Shown here: piece by piece, positions 37,601 to 44,446 of the stretch
Position numbering within the stretch: the stretch's first letter is position 1
Layout of the letters: every line of letters starts with the position of its first letter
Origin: Actinernus sp. WN-2022
Taxonomy: Eukaryota > Cnidaria > Anthozoa > Actiniaria > Actinernidae
DNA length: 64,000 bases
NCBI GenBank assembly: GCA_030867875.1
Contig: JAOWCC010000091.1
Location: 124,001-188,000, forward strand
Direction: 5' to 3'
The notes under the pieces: model-generated
What the model saw: only the letters and a program-made list of their open reading frames with translations
Told to the model about the DNA's origin: nothing
The model's database searches: none
Position numbers and translations under genes: made by a program

Positions 37601-40600
37601 TGCAAGGATTAGTTTGACTTGTTTAAATGTGTGGTTCCAGAAAATATCCATACCACATCACGGAGGGAATTTGATATAAGACCCCCCACCACTCTGGAAT
37701 TTCCAATTTTCTCCCATACGAACTCTGTAATTTTGTGGTCCCTCTGACATCCCCCCCTCCCCTCTGAAAATTTACAATATTTTCTGGAATTGGGCAGTTC
37801 CATACGAGAGAGGGGATTGTGGTAAATTTGAAAATGGAGTTATAAGGGCAACTTAAAGGTTTCATGAAGTCTGGATACCTCAGGGCTATAAAATATAGCA
37901 TTACTAGCTGCATTGTTTCGTTGGCTTCACCAGGGGGAACCCAAAGTACATGTAATATTAAATAATCATCAAAAATTACACCAAATTGGATAAATATTAA
38001 TTATTTGGATGGTTATAAAAAAAAAATATTACCAATGTTAAATAAAACTTAAAAAATGTTCTGGACTCATAATATTATCAAAGAGGGTTTACGAATGCTT
38101 GTTACAGCTGTTTTACTGCTGGACATCCTAAAACGTTCATATTATACACCACCCTTGTTAGGCTATTTTGCATGTGTAACGTCCGTGACAAATGATGTAA
38201 CGTCCGTGACACTGGTTTTCCTCCCCTCGGCCAAAAGTAAAGAAGGTGATGATGATATTTTGGCACTGAAGAAATAACTATCCACTACCTGCATACTTCA
38301 AATTATAAAACTAGCCTGGTGTACCATCTCATCTCACAGCAAGTTAACTTTGAAGATTTCTGCTTGGAATATTGGTTGTTTTCCATGTAATGTCCGTGAC
38401 AGTGCTTTTTCTTGCATTTTAATAATGTATAAAATGTCCAAATTCTTACTCATGTTATTTTAAGTATTACTGTATTCTGGTAAAGAGTTATGATATTGAA
38501 AATTTGGCAAACTGTCATTTGGTATTTATCTAGAGAAATAAATAGGTTCAAAATCTTGTCTGAGATGTAACGTCCGTGACGTGGAACTGCCCAATTACAC
38601 AATAAATTGCTTAATTCAGATTGTAAAAAAAAAAATTCACCAAGGCCATAAAAATGTTTCATTTACCATCACCCTTTCTCTCTTGATGGTGGGTTGGTAG
38701 GTCCAAAATAAAAATAATTTAAATGAATACCGGTAAATAAAATAATTATTGATGTTAAGGGGTCTGGGTCTGGGTCTGGAACCAAGTAAAGCCTGGTTAC
38801 TAAGTCCATGGCTTGCTATTGATTTCAATAAAATATATGGGGCAGCATGTCTCCCATTTTTTTGGGGGGGTGTTAAAATTAAGTTTATTTGGTGTTAAAA
38901 TTGCTATGTCGCTTATCGGCAATCTTTAAAGCAGGCTCCACATCACCGGTTGGTGGAACTAAAGCGAGCTGCCATTTTGTTATTATTTTTTGTTGCAAGT
39001 TCAGGCTTCTATATTTTATGTAGTTCTATATTTTTAGAAAGTTTTTCAGTAAGGTTATCAGAAAAAATGTGAGGATACATTACAAGCAAGCAGTGAAGTA
39101 GCAAGAAGAGAAGTACCTTCCCCTATAAACAAACTGCAGTGTTGAATATAAAGAACTCTTTTGCTGAGTTTTGGATGGCTGTCTCGAGCAGTTTTATTTT
39201 TCTGAAGCGCTTGTTTTGTAGTAGGATATTAATCTTGCAAAAATCCAATAAAGAACTTTTACTTGTCATTGAACTCTTCATTTAATCGTGTCTCATTTTG
39301 GTTTGCGTTTGTTGGATTCTAAATAAAGCATTCACAGTTTTCAGATGGCTCAAGTTTGTCGCTTAAATGACATGATCCACACTCATGTCTAGTAAGAAAT
39401 TGCAGTCAGGCACGTACATTGTAAGGTTTTTGTATGTTGATAATCATCCTGTGACCAAGATCACAACTGCGATCGCACCAGTTGATCACAATCATTTTGT
39501 GGTGTGATTGCGAGCATAATTTATTGCAAGCACGATGCGAGCAGATCGCAAACACAGTGCAAGCAGATCACAAGCATGCTGCGAGCAGATCACAAGCACA
39601 TCACACTTAGTGATCGCAATCTGCTCGCGAGAAAATCGCGATAAATGTACATGTACATAATTAGGGCTGTGTGCAAAAAGGGAATAAGTGATTCTTGATC
39701 ACATTCTAATTTCTCCTTTGGAAAACAAGAAATTGAAGTTGATATATGGACTAATGCATTAGCGTCTTTAGCTAACGTACTTTAGCGGGGGTTATTCTGC
39801 AATTGCTCCCAATATTTTCTCTACGTGAGTGGGAAATATCAGCAAATAGACCTCCTGTGAGTGTATAAGCACACATCAAAGAAAATATTTGAAGGATGAT
39901 AACAACAATAACCTACATGTACATTGTGGGATTGAAATATTATGCCCTGATATTTGTCCTTGGACATTATCTGATCCTCAAAGCTCACAGTTTCCCTTGA
40001 GCTTCGCTCTTGGGAACTGTTCTCTTTTCGGATCAGATAATGTCTGGAGACAAAATATCAGGGCATATTTTGATGCCACAAATAGGTTATTGTATTCATA
40101 CTATACACTTGGATAGTGATACTTCGTGTTGATAAACATTACAATTGTTATTCTAATGTACCAACCATGATTTCAAAAGGCCGCTTTGTGTCTCTGGATC
40201 TCTGGTTATCACATTAATGACAATGGATGACGTGGTATAAAGTATTGCTGTATACCAACCTCTGATTGACCATCATTCTTTTATCACACTGGACGGATCA
40301 GGTGTAGTTTATGACTCCAATCGAAAATTTCCTATCGAGAATCACTAGAAAATCAAACATTTTAGAACGACAAATTCCCCAAATATTAACAGAGGGATGG
40401 CAAAATCATGTAGAGTTTTGTCGTTCTAAAAATATGTTAGATTTTCTAGTGATTCTCAATAAGAAATTTTCGATTGGAGTCGTAAACTACACCTGATCCC
40501 ACTGGGAAGTTTCGAACACGCCATTGCCTCATACAACATTGGGTAGCAAACATCCGTACCCCTACCACGGACGGCATCAATGTTTTATTCCCCTTGGCCT

Positions 40601-40775
40601 TGCATCAAATGCTCTAGTCTATGGCCCCATGCGTTCAGTATTCCAGAGTCGTTTATCCTCTATATTAGTTGGAACTACCCATTTTGTCTTGTTCGCAAAA
40701 ATATTGACACCCCTTTACTCCAAAATTCCAGCAGATAATAATTAAAACATTTACCTTACCTCCATCGTTCCACAT
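1638..40775 (-). CDS. RPA2: Replication protein A 32-kDa subunit, ten exons over 39 kb
   Basis: Middle subunit of the nuclear single-strand DNA-binding trimer RPA, used in replication, repair and checkpoint signalling. Exons on the minus strand: 40775-40760, 37460-37432, 36804-36712, 21269-21159, 20649-20533, 12262-12225, 11455-11302, 2657-2497, 2272-2177 and 1722-1638. All junctions have GT/AG, and phases agree from exon 1 through the start of exon 8. Seen: [15 protein letters not shown] start and a Ser/Gln-rich N-terminus (residues 1-46, the phosphorylated region in the human protein); OB fold, about 47-186, with [30 protein letters not shown] and LEVVHAHL; a Gly-rich linker; a C-terminal winged helix ([16 protein letters not shown], then [11 protein letters not shown] and FKSTDSA at the end). 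The spliced total is 900 bases, about 299 codons with the linker, against 270 in human. Exon 8 loses frame in its GAGGAGGAGG tract and the exon 9-10 junction carries one extra G. A consensus error or a damaged allele are both possible. Identity is very sure; the last ~100 codons are not intact as written. Confidence 0.93.
3830..4260 (-). pseudogene. LINE reverse-transcriptase C-terminal tail
   Basis: On the minus strand, 3990-3840 reads [17 protein letters not shown] followed by [15 protein letters not shown], the usual end of L2/CR1-type LINE ORF2 proteins (WNSLP...). The upstream part is in another frame, so at least one frameshift is present. No RT core remains. Confidence 0.55.
4690..5400 (+). 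repeat. Tandem array, ~110-bp unit
   Basis: About six to seven imperfect units. Each contains GTTTACAAACACGAAC, then GTGTTC...AAAATAGAACAC (a small hairpin), CTCTTGAAGTGAGA, TTTTGCCGCGTATGAGC and TCGTGAGT...TTTCATTTAAAGCGG. The array lies inside the 2834-5575 element. The ORFs that cross it are repeat translations. Confidence 0.8.
5760..7083 (-). pseudogene. LINE fragment 1 (RT palm to C-terminus)
   Basis: The minus strand encodes a non-LTR reverse transcriptase piece: [20 protein letters not shown] text (damaged here to [17 protein letters not shown]), the catalytic FADDTNVL box near 6825-6850, YVKYLGVL near 6595 and [17 protein letters not shown] text near 6450. The tail near 6060 ([20 protein letters not shown]) is in another frame, so the copy has frameshifts and is dead. 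It begins abruptly at about 7083, where a second LINE fragment ends. Confidence 0.75.
7084..7674 (-). pseudogene. LINE fragment 2 (post-RT region)
   Basis: Two minus-strand blocks, about 7674-7489 ([20 protein letters not shown], typical of the RT thumb) and 7430-7085 ([39 protein letters not shown]). They are out of frame with one another. This comes from a different LINE family than fragment 1, to which it is joined head-to-tail with no spacer. Confidence 0.65.
7690..8900. other. Intronic sequence without a recognised gene
   Basis: No coding or RNA feature is supported. Near 8590-8630 is a short inverted motif (AAGACTCAGGC...GCCTGAGTAATAAT) resembling the terminus of the 55930-59331 elements, so a degraded relative may end here. 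Confidence 0.4.
9568..10806. mobile_element. 9-bp-TSD TIR element carrying a RecQ-like exon
   Basis: TIRs of about 180 bp start TAGCCTGCGTAGCTTGGC and end with the exact reverse complement. They contain a strand-asymmetric GGGGAGGGGAGG tract (9590-9705; C-rich at 10685-10780). The flanks are perfect 9-bp duplications, ACAACAATG at 9559-9567 and 10807-10815. Long TIRs with 9-bp duplications are typical of Mutator-like elements, but no MULE transposase is present. It is nested in the 8910-11202 element, inside RPA2 intron 7. Confidence 0.85.
10044..10513 (-). CDS. RecQ-like helicase, first exon only
   Basis: The ATG at 10513 opens 157 codons with RecQ-family DEAD-like motifs: the upstream Q/EQ region ([19 protein letters not shown]), motif [13 protein letters not shown] (Walker A GYGKS), motif Ia region [14 protein letters not shown], and motif [13 protein letters not shown] (DESH instead of DEAH). 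The frame ends just past a strong donor, AG|GTAAGT, at 10044/10043, so this is a 5' exon whose downstream exons are absent between the TIRs. ATP-dependent unwinding is the family activity, but a single exon cannot encode an active enzyme. The frame is intact. It may be a captured host exon or the remnant of a helicase normally encoded by this transposon family. Confidence 0.75.
11205..12224. other. RPA2 intron stretches around exon 7
   Basis: Apart from RPA2 exon 7 (11302-11455), nothing coding or repeated was recognised here. Confidence 0.4.
12420..12920. repeat. AGCAACA/ATGATAGC minisatellite
   Basis: Imperfect tandem units built from AGCAACAATGATAGC, AACAGCACAGACAACAGC and CCACAGGAAGAACAGC run for about 500 bases. 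All reading frames through it are open and give Thr/Ala- or Leu/Cys-rich text, which is a repeat artefact rather than protein. It lies 160 bases upstream of the 38-base RPA2 exon 6 in the gene's direction. Confidence 0.85.
14495..15040. mobile_element. MITE with ACTGCGGACCGCGGTGGCAC repeats
   Basis: The ends TATAGAATACCCATCCA and TGGACGGGTATTCTATA are inverted repeats. The interior is built of about 70-bp imperfect units, each with GACTGCGGGACTGCGGACC, then GCGGTGGCACTTAGTTAT, and AATATTCA spacers. It interrupts the transposase of the host element. No coding content. Confidence 0.7.
15250..15990. other. Non-coding filler between transposase pieces
   Basis: AT-rich sequence between the 15245 and 15993 transposase fragments. 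It could be a degenerate intron or a later insertion; no termini were recognised. Confidence 0.35.
16507..16785. mobile_element. Foldback MITE
   Basis: TATATAGCTAATTCAATTAATG near 16509, followed by TTGTCACTGGAAAAAGCCTC, pairs with GAGGCTTTTTCCGCGACAAC near 16745 and ATTAATTGCATTAGCTATAT near 16766. It abuts the next MITE and is non-coding. Confidence 0.6.
16797..17067. mobile_element. TA-flanked MITE
   Basis: TA-CAGCCATTTCAAAAAAGCT at the left and, reversed, TA-CAGCTATTTCAAAAAAGTT at the right, both continuing TGACTGGGCAAAT. TA duplications suggest a Tc1/mariner-type miniature element. Non-coding. Confidence 0.75.
17655..18833 (-). pseudogene. Alpha-kinase passenger gene, one in-frame stop
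   Basis: One reading frame of 392 codons runs from ATG 18833 to stop 17655, broken only by TGA at 18291-18293 (codon 181). Codons 1-180 form a basic N-terminus ([20 protein letters not shown]) and an unrecognised conserved-looking module ([39 protein letters not shown]). Codons 186-392 form an atypical alpha-kinase domain: [10 protein letters not shown] nucleotide loop, YVLKKY with the likely ATP-binding Lys near codon 211, [41 protein letters not shown], and the Zn-binding end HKCNKYCK. The Asp expected before [IL]QG in the family is Asn here, so catalysis is doubtful even without the stop. Family role: Ser/Thr phosphorylation (TRPM7, eEF2K, vWKA type). The gene starts about 100 bases inside the right TIR, so it travels with the transposon. 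No intron is evident. Confidence 0.85.
19505..20530. other. RPA2 intron 5 remainder
   Basis: No gene. Near 20412-20440 is a CTACTCGTTTTTGACGAGT motif also found near the right end of the 34769-35848 element, suggesting a degraded relative. Confidence 0.35.
21714..24703 (+). pseudogene. RING-finger, RAG1-N-terminus-like transposon gene, degraded
   Basis: Ordered coding pieces: 21789-22016, a basic segment ([40 protein letters not shown]); 22661-22860, a RING-like segment ([10 protein letters not shown], then [29 protein letters not shown]), in which the first zinc-binding Cys reads Tyr; 22926-23035 ([20 protein letters not shown]) ending in a stop; about 23036-23230 ([25 protein letters not shown]); and 24525-24703, an exon-like piece ([38 protein letters not shown]). 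The CxxC-(11)-CxHxxCxxC spacing matches RAG1-type RING domains, and a RAG1-N-terminal transposon family (N-RAG-TP) is described in molluscs and cnidarians. That link comes from memory of the family, not an alignment. A G-run at 22839-22847 breaks the RING end. The DNA-cleaving core is missing. Confidence 0.5.
23830..24075. repeat. C-rich homopolymer clusters
   Basis: Long C runs mixed with CACACCACAC (23871-23935) and a second C run (24049-24070), both ending in CACACACTTTTTTG-like text. Low complexity; read lengths here are unlikely to be exact. Confidence 0.8.
24710..26690. other. Non-coding interior of the CAC...GTG element
   Basis: Contains a C run (25071-25085) and a purine-biased, degenerate segment (25850-26060, repeated GGGGAGGGG and AAAATCCAA words). 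No protein-like frame was recognised, so the transposase core expected of an autonomous copy is absent. Confidence 0.45.
26695..26898. mobile_element. Foldback MITE, copy A
   Basis: GGATCAAGTGTAGTTTACGA at the left pairs with TCGTAAACTACACTTGATCC at the right, continuing CTCCAATCGAAAA and GAGAATTACTCGA. Copies of the same family are at 40297-40499 and, degraded, at about 47660-47880. Confidence 0.75.
26982..27131 (-). CDS. Possible internal exon, unrecognised product
   Basis: Bounded by TTCTAG| and |GTATGC on the minus strand. The 50-codon open segment reads [20 protein letters not shown]...[20 protein letters not shown] and looks protein-like. It may be the last visible exon of an opposite-strand gene of the surrounding element. 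No function is assigned. Confidence 0.3.
27535..28270 (+). pseudogene. gag of the Ty3-type element
   Basis: ATG at 27535 ([18 protein letters not shown]), then frame changes. Bases 27897-28250 encode [16 protein letters not shown] and two zinc knuckles: [13 protein letters not shown] (CX2CX3HX4C) and [14 protein letters not shown] (CX2CX4HX4C). Paired knuckles are common in Mag-like Ty3 gag. The frame has shifted at least twice. Confidence 0.75.
28211..29780 (+). pseudogene. pol: protease and reverse transcriptase
   Basis: Protease [14 protein letters not shown] (DTGA) near 28385. The RT entry region ends at 29044 in a frame break. RT core 29099-29434: [16 protein letters not shown], the SFGI box, and [14 protein letters not shown] where the xxDD catalytic box should be (VDND here). 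A TGA at 29432-29434 separates it from [11 protein letters not shown]. The connection domain continues to QCDASS at about 29770, where the LINE begins. Loss of the second catalytic Asp, two frameshifts and a nonsense codon make it inactive. Confidence 0.85.
29781..31261 (+). mobile_element. 5'-truncated LINE inserted in Ty3 RNase H
   Basis: Starts near [22 protein letters not shown] text and holds a decayed non-LTR RT: open at 30313-30798 with [13 protein letters not shown], the [11 protein letters not shown] catalytic box, [10 protein letters not shown] and [18 protein letters not shown]; tail [14 protein letters not shown] near 31120. It ends AATAAAGACTATTATAATTA followed by a TTA-rich tail, after which the RNase H frame resumes ([20 protein letters not shown]). 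Many stops upstream of 30313. Confidence 0.85.
31262..31771 (+). pseudogene. pol: RNase H, split by a MITE
   Basis: [20 protein letters not shown] before the MITE, then [40 protein letters not shown] after it. Removing 31330-31553 plus one TA restores a single frame across ALT|SAET, so the MITE arrived in an otherwise readable stretch. It also contains a frameshift before [15 protein letters not shown]. Confidence 0.85.
31330..31553. mobile_element. Tc1/mariner-type MITE with GGGATATATCCC repeats
   Basis: CAGTACCGTGCAAAAAAGAT and its right-hand partner ATCTTTTTGCACGGTACTG are flanked by TA (31328-31329 and 31554-31555). The inside consists of variants of GGGATATATCCC, itself a palindrome, at least seven times. 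Non-coding. Confidence 0.88.
31839..32726 (+). pseudogene. pol: integrase
   Basis: Zinc-binding H/C region ([30 protein letters not shown]), catalytic core WSKVGADLL (first Asp), LMTDNGPQF (second Asp), then after a TGA at 32497-32499 [20 protein letters not shown] (catalytic Glu). The segment between the first Asp and NFIEV is replaced by a 38-base hairpin (see findings). The tail near 33070 ([13 protein letters not shown]) is the usual C-terminal pol end. Inactive. Confidence 0.85.
33237..33449 (+). repeat. 3' LTR of the Ty3-type element
   Basis: Begins TGTAACGATATACTGTTG, ends GATCTTTACA, and is followed by the GTTGG target repeat. About 160 bp match 21451-21611, which identifies that segment as the 5' LTR. 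Confidence 0.85.
34059..34282 (+). repeat. GTGGTTGGTAA satellite, 11-bp unit
   Basis: About twenty nearly identical 11-bp units, with stray units at 33480-33525 and 21430-21450, all inside the 930-bp outer element. The unit is not a multiple of three, so minus-strand frames read as [11 protein letters not shown]; these are artefacts. An inverted half-unit pair near 34285-34305 leads into the right TIR. Confidence 0.9.
34769..35848. mobile_element. TIR element with ZNF862-like exon (hAT-related?)
   Basis: GTGCTTGAAACTAAC at the left and GTTAGTTTCAAGCAC at the right, flanked by TGATTGCCA on both sides (34760-34768 and 35849-35857). If the ends are read as CAGTG...CACTG the structure approaches hAT form, but the repeat is 9 bp rather than 8. 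Only one exon of coding sequence lies inside. Confidence 0.7.
35054..35533 (-). CDS. TTF-type zinc-finger protein N-terminal exon (ZNF862/C17orf113-like)
   Basis: ATG 35533, 159 codons. A basic start ([19 protein letters not shown]) and Lys/Arg-rich stretch precede a zinc-finger-like block: [32 protein letters not shown] and [10 protein letters not shown], the C2HC-type TTF module seen before hAT dimerisation domains. Then [20 protein letters not shown], typical of ZNF862- or C17orf113-like proteins of hAT descent. The hAT catalytic and C-terminal dimerisation parts are missing from the element, so this is a leftover or captured 5' exon. The frame is intact. Confidence 0.65.
   Translation of the reverse strand: MATNRNKLKLKQKAIIQELIPSQQTRKSLEKNVNSRKFGRKISSGLFTTKLDEEKMFCQYCLEFPNIKNEQSSFCKGCQNFQVDSLRAHDRCKGHQMSADAEHVTSKGPEARPINAALMRLERETLAKMEKLFNTAYYICYLKMPFTSFPHVCSLQVKN
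35850..36705. other. RPA2 intron 3 distal part
   Basis: No ORF, repeat terminus or RNA gene recognised. Confidence 0.4.
36957..37142 (-). mobile_element. tRNA-derived SINE
   Basis: On the minus strand: A box TTAGCTCAGTGGTTAA (37130-37115), then a tRNA-like stretch to B box GGGATCGAACC (37087-37077), followed by a non-tRNA body (CAACACTCAGGGTCTTAAAA...) to about 36957. The tRNA-like part lacks a good acceptor stem, so it is a SINE head rather than a working tRNA gene. Confidence 0.65.
37792..38592. mobile_element. Non-autonomous TIR element with TGTAACGTCCGTGAC repeats
   Basis: GGGCAGTTCCA and TGGAACTGCCC termini lie between AATT tetramers (37788-37791 and 38593-38596), which may be a 4-bp duplication or part of the TIR. 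Four copies of TGTAACGTCCGTGAC (38175, 38196, 38396 with one change, 38566) lie in its right half; the last touches the right TIR. Confidence 0.6.
38600..39415. other. RPA2 intron 1, no gene seen
   Basis: AT-rich sequence without recognised termini or frames. Confidence 0.35.
39420..39640. repeat. Degenerate GCGAGCAGATCACAAGCA array
   Basis: At least six variants of AGCAGATCACAAGCA and related GATC-containing words, with inverted forms (GATCGCAATCTGCTCGCG) at the right end. Rich in GATC. No coding content. Confidence 0.6.
39937..40070. mobile_element. Short foldback MITE
   Basis: TATTATGCCCTGATATTTGT with GGACATTATCTGATCC pairs with GGATCAGATAATGTC and CAAAATATCAGGGCATAT. Non-coding. Confidence 0.7.
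40297..40499. mobile_element. Foldback MITE, copy B
   Basis: GGATCAGGTGTAGTTTATGA and TCGTAAACTACACCTGATCC ends, plus CTCCAATCGAAAATTTCC. Same family as 26695-26898. CACTGG stands on both sides (within CACTGGAC and CACTGGGA), a possible degraded 8-bp target repeat. It lies in RPA2 intron 1. Confidence 0.75.
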
Positions 40776-40823
40776 TTTGAACAGTTCCTTTAGAAGCTGT
40801 AGACCACAAAATGGCTCCTGAAA

Positions 40824-40835
40824 TTTGGCGCGAAA
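40824..40835 (-). promoter_or_regulatory. Palindromic E2F-type site upstream of RPA2
   Basis: The plus strand reads TTTGGCGCGAAA, which is TTTCGCGCCAAA on the gene strand, 49 bases upstream of the RPA2 ATG. This fits the E2F/DP consensus TTTSSCGC in both directions. RPA2 is an S-phase gene, so an E2F site at this distance makes sense. Seen: the motif and distance. Inferred: function. Confidence 0.55.
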
Positions 40836-40950
40836 TAAATAAACGCGCGCACGGATTCAAAACAAAAATAAGATATCGCTGGCTCACATCCTTTACCACA
40901 GGGATCCCAACAGGTTTGAGGCCTTTGTGGGGTGAAGGCTCCCTTTTTGG

Positions 40951-40971
40951 GGGGGGGGGGGGGGGGGGGGG
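40951..40971. repeat. Poly-G tract upstream of RPA2
   Basis: A run of about 22 G roughly 180 bases upstream of the RPA2 ATG. Length is probably unstable or misread. Confidence 0.8.
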
Positions 40972-41019
40972 TGAGAATACTGATTCTTCACTAAATATGG
41001 TTGCCGAAAAGTAGCAATA

Positions 41020-41244
41020 TTCAATAACACATATATATTTGTTTACTGAATATATATATTGTTTCGATAAACTATGTATCCATTTGTTTAATATATGTTC
41101 ATTCCATGATTTCATATAAATTTATTCAATAAATATATATTGTTTCAATAAAAAATATATTGATTTAATAACAAAATGTTTTCATTCAATAAAATAATTA
41201 TTCATTCAACAAATATATTCATTCGATAAATATGTATTCATTCG

Positions 41245-41280
<36 letters not shown>

Positions 41281-41385
41281 CATAAGTAATATATGTATTC
41301 AATAAGATATACTTATTCGATACAATATATATTCATTCGTTAAAACATATTTTCATTCCATAAAAATATATTCATTCGGTATAGA
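41020..41385. repeat. AT-rich minisatellite, ~17-20-bp units
   Basis: Repeated variants of TTCATTCGATAAATATAT and TTTCAATAAATATATA with an (AT)n core at 41251-41277. It lies between the RPA2 promoter and the large inverted-repeat element. Confidence 0.7.
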
Positions 41386-42499
41386 AGGCCCGGCTGCGTA
41401 GCCACAATAATATTCAATCTGCTTTCAGTGTTGATGCTGATTTTGTTTTCTCACTCAGTGCAGCAAGAGTAGCCTGTACACAGACCTCCGTAATCCCTTC
41501 AAAGGAAGGAAAAGGTGGTCTGTACTACGGATGAGTTAATCGTGTTCCGACATAATTGTGCATAAATTACATATCGATTTCCATTCGCCGAGAAACACTA
41601 GACGGTACACATTGTAGATTTGAGATTGTTCATTTCCTATTGTTAACGGCAATGCAAGGACGCGCTGGGAAGCGTGGGAAATAAAATAAATTCCCTTCTT
41701 CGATAGCCTACATACACAGACCTTCGTAATCCATTCAAAGGAAGGGATTTGGAGATCTTTCTATCCTCGAGGAAGTGGAAGATTGGATGGATTCGTGAGT
41801 TTGAGAACCACGTGAACTCGAGGTTTGACAAGCCGCAACTCGCCTGACCGCCGAGGGCAATTTTTTTTTTTGGGCCTCAGTTCAGATCAATAAGCAACTT
41901 TACCATGAGGCCTTGCGCGCCCAATCCAAGATGGCGGACAAAGATGGCGGACTTGGGGAAAGGAAATTGTTCTCGGGGTGGTGCTAGTAAAATTTTGACA
42001 ACTGCGTCGACGTAATTCAAGAAACCACGTGATGTTGCCATAATAAAGGAAGGAGTGGATCAGTAAGAAATAATACGCAGTTGGTGGCTGGCGGCAACTT
42101 TCATTTTCGCGGAAGATTACGAATTCGGCACCGGCTTTTGCGCGGATCGTGGGATTTTCAGTATTCTTTAATACTATTAAACCTGGATTTTTCTAACCGC
42201 TGGAGCCGAATAAGGGTTTTAAAAAATCTCGACAACTCTTGTTTCCTGAACAGTGCAGTACTTGCTCAGACATTTTTGCCTAGTTTCCGGACATCAATCG
42301 AAAAGTTGAGAATTTTAAGTTTCCTAATTAAAAATTATAAGACCTTGTAAACTTTAACTACTTATGATTATTTTCCCGATACAAAAACATTAGGCTTTGT
42401 TTTTATAATTTTGTTGGTTGTGCGAAGCGATTATGTATATCCCGGTATATACAGAGAGATGACAAGGGGATCTTCTCAAATATGAAAGGTAATAAATAC

Positions 42500-44446
42500 C
42501 GGCGTTGACAAAACCTGGAACGGAACGGAACGGAATGGATCGGAATGGATCGGAATGGATCGGAATGGATCGGAATGGATCGGAATGGATCGGAATGGAT
42601 CGGAATGGATCGGAATGGATCGGAATGGACCAAATTTTATTTTTTAAGAAAAATTCTCCCTTAAAAAAATCTTTCTGTGGAGATTTTCGAAAGTCAGATG
42701 TAAGTAAGTAGTTGGACCAGATCTCGGAGGTAAAAAAGCTGATGTCTATTGCGAAATAAAATGTTTGATATGATATATTGACGGGCTGTCGATCATAGGC
42801 TGATGTTATGTCACAATTGTTGTCAAGGTCCCATCAAGAAGTCTATTGGTCAATGAAACAAAATAAGTGACACGTGGCTGTAAAACTGTGGTGGGTTTTT
42901 ACCGCCATCAATGCCAAGTCTGCGTGAGTATTTGGTCGCAGTCCTGAAGCAGTTATCTGTCATGTATTCTGACCGGCGTTGACAAAACCTTGAATAATGG
43001 AACGGACAAAGTACGAAACGGCTTGCAAAGCAGATGAGTATTTCAAAACTTGTATTTCAACAAATGAATCGTGTAAAACACATTTAAAATGCCTATATTT
43101 CCTTTTGCATATTGAGTCAAAGCTCTCTAAGCGACCACTCTCGTAAGCGACCAGCTCTACTTACGACCACCCTCACGAAACCCCGTTTAATGACTTTTCA
43201 ATTTAAACTCTGTATTGAAGAAGCTGTCGTAAGCGATCACGGTTCTAGTAGTTACGGCCACATTTTTATTTCCCGAGGGTCGTCGCTTACGAGAGCTACA
43301 ACTGTATAAGAAGCAAACAGCACGGCGATTGCCGGGTGCGCGGGGCAAATCTAGCCTTAAGCCTTTTTCTTATATTTCTCTTTGTAAGAGAAGTATAGCC
43401 TCCTTACTGTACTGTACAGCCTTAGAAGGGACAGAAAAAAGGAGCTAATAACAATGATAATTACAGATAACACTAATTCCTTGATCACAAACTCTAAGTG
43501 CGTTTTATTATCCACTTCGTTGAATGACACTGATATTGAAAAATCACAATCAAAATAGATGAACAGTTTGTATTAAGGTGACTGTACGAGAATATTTTTT
43601 CTTACGATTTTCTCACTATACCTCGTGAATCCCTCATGAATCGCTGGTGAGGTTTTTGAATAAACCTGGATAAAAAATATTGTCAAGTGCCATAAAATTC
43701 CGAAAATAAGCCCCCCCGAATATAAGCTCCCCCGAAAATAAGCCCCCTAAATTTTAAAGGCAGAAACCCTCCCAAAAATAAGCCTCCCGAATTTTAAGGA
43801 TAGACCTACGGTAACCAGTACGTGTTTAATTTTTGTGTTACCATTTTGTGATTTCAGTTTTCGTTGTATCGCTAGCCATGCAGTCGTTGCTGAACTTTAT
43901 TACGGCGCAAAGTTATTATATCAGCTACATTGACAAAACATGCTGTAATCATGTTGCAATAAAGCTTGTTGCTGAACTTTATTGCGGCACAAAGTTATTA
44001 TATCAGCTACATTGACAACTCCATGCTGTAATCATGGACTGCGACCAAATACTCACGCAGACTTGGCATTGATGGCGGTAAAAACCCACCACAGTCAGCC
44101 ACGTGTCACTTATTTTGTTTCATTGACCAATAGACTTCTTGATGGGACCTTGTCAACAATTGTGACATAACGTCAGCCTATGATCGACAGCCCGTCAATA
44201 TATCATATCAAACGTTTTACTTTGTAATAGACATCAGCTTTTTTACCTCCGAGATCTGGTCCAACTACTTTCTTACATCTGACTTTCGAAAATCTCCACA
44301 GAAAGATTTTTTTAAGGGAGAATTTTTCTTAAAAAATAAAATTTGGTCCATTCCGATCCATTCCGATCTATTCCGATCCGTTCCGTTCCGTTCCGATCCA
44401 TTCCGTTCCGTTCCGTTCCGTTCCGTTCCAGGTTTTGTCAACGCCG
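42500..44446. mobile_element. Foldback element with GGAACGGAAT minisatellite ends
   Basis: CGGCGTTGACAAAACCTGG at both termini (inverted), arms of about 420-460 bp (42500-42965 and 44030-44446), each starting with a GGAAC/GGAATGGATC tandem tract. Perfect 9-bp duplications AATAAATAC lie at 42491-42499 and 44447-44455. The interior holds a MITE (43105-43310, CTCTCTAAGCGACCACTCTC...GTCGCTTACGAGAGC) and an 85-bp tandem duplication (43885-44035). No coding region. Confidence 0.88.
42522..42630 (+). repeat. GGAATGGATC decamer array
   Basis: About ten copies of the decamer CGGAATGGAT after a short GGAAC tract, forming the left end of the foldback element. The right end (44345-44430) has the inverted, more diverged version dominated by TTCCG. 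Confidence 0.9.

Noticed and set aside
40811..41014. ATG-led frame divergent from RPA2 (MAPEIWREINKRAHGF...)
   Set aside because: It overlaps the E2F-like site and runs into the poly-G tract; no conserved motif, so more likely promoter sequence.
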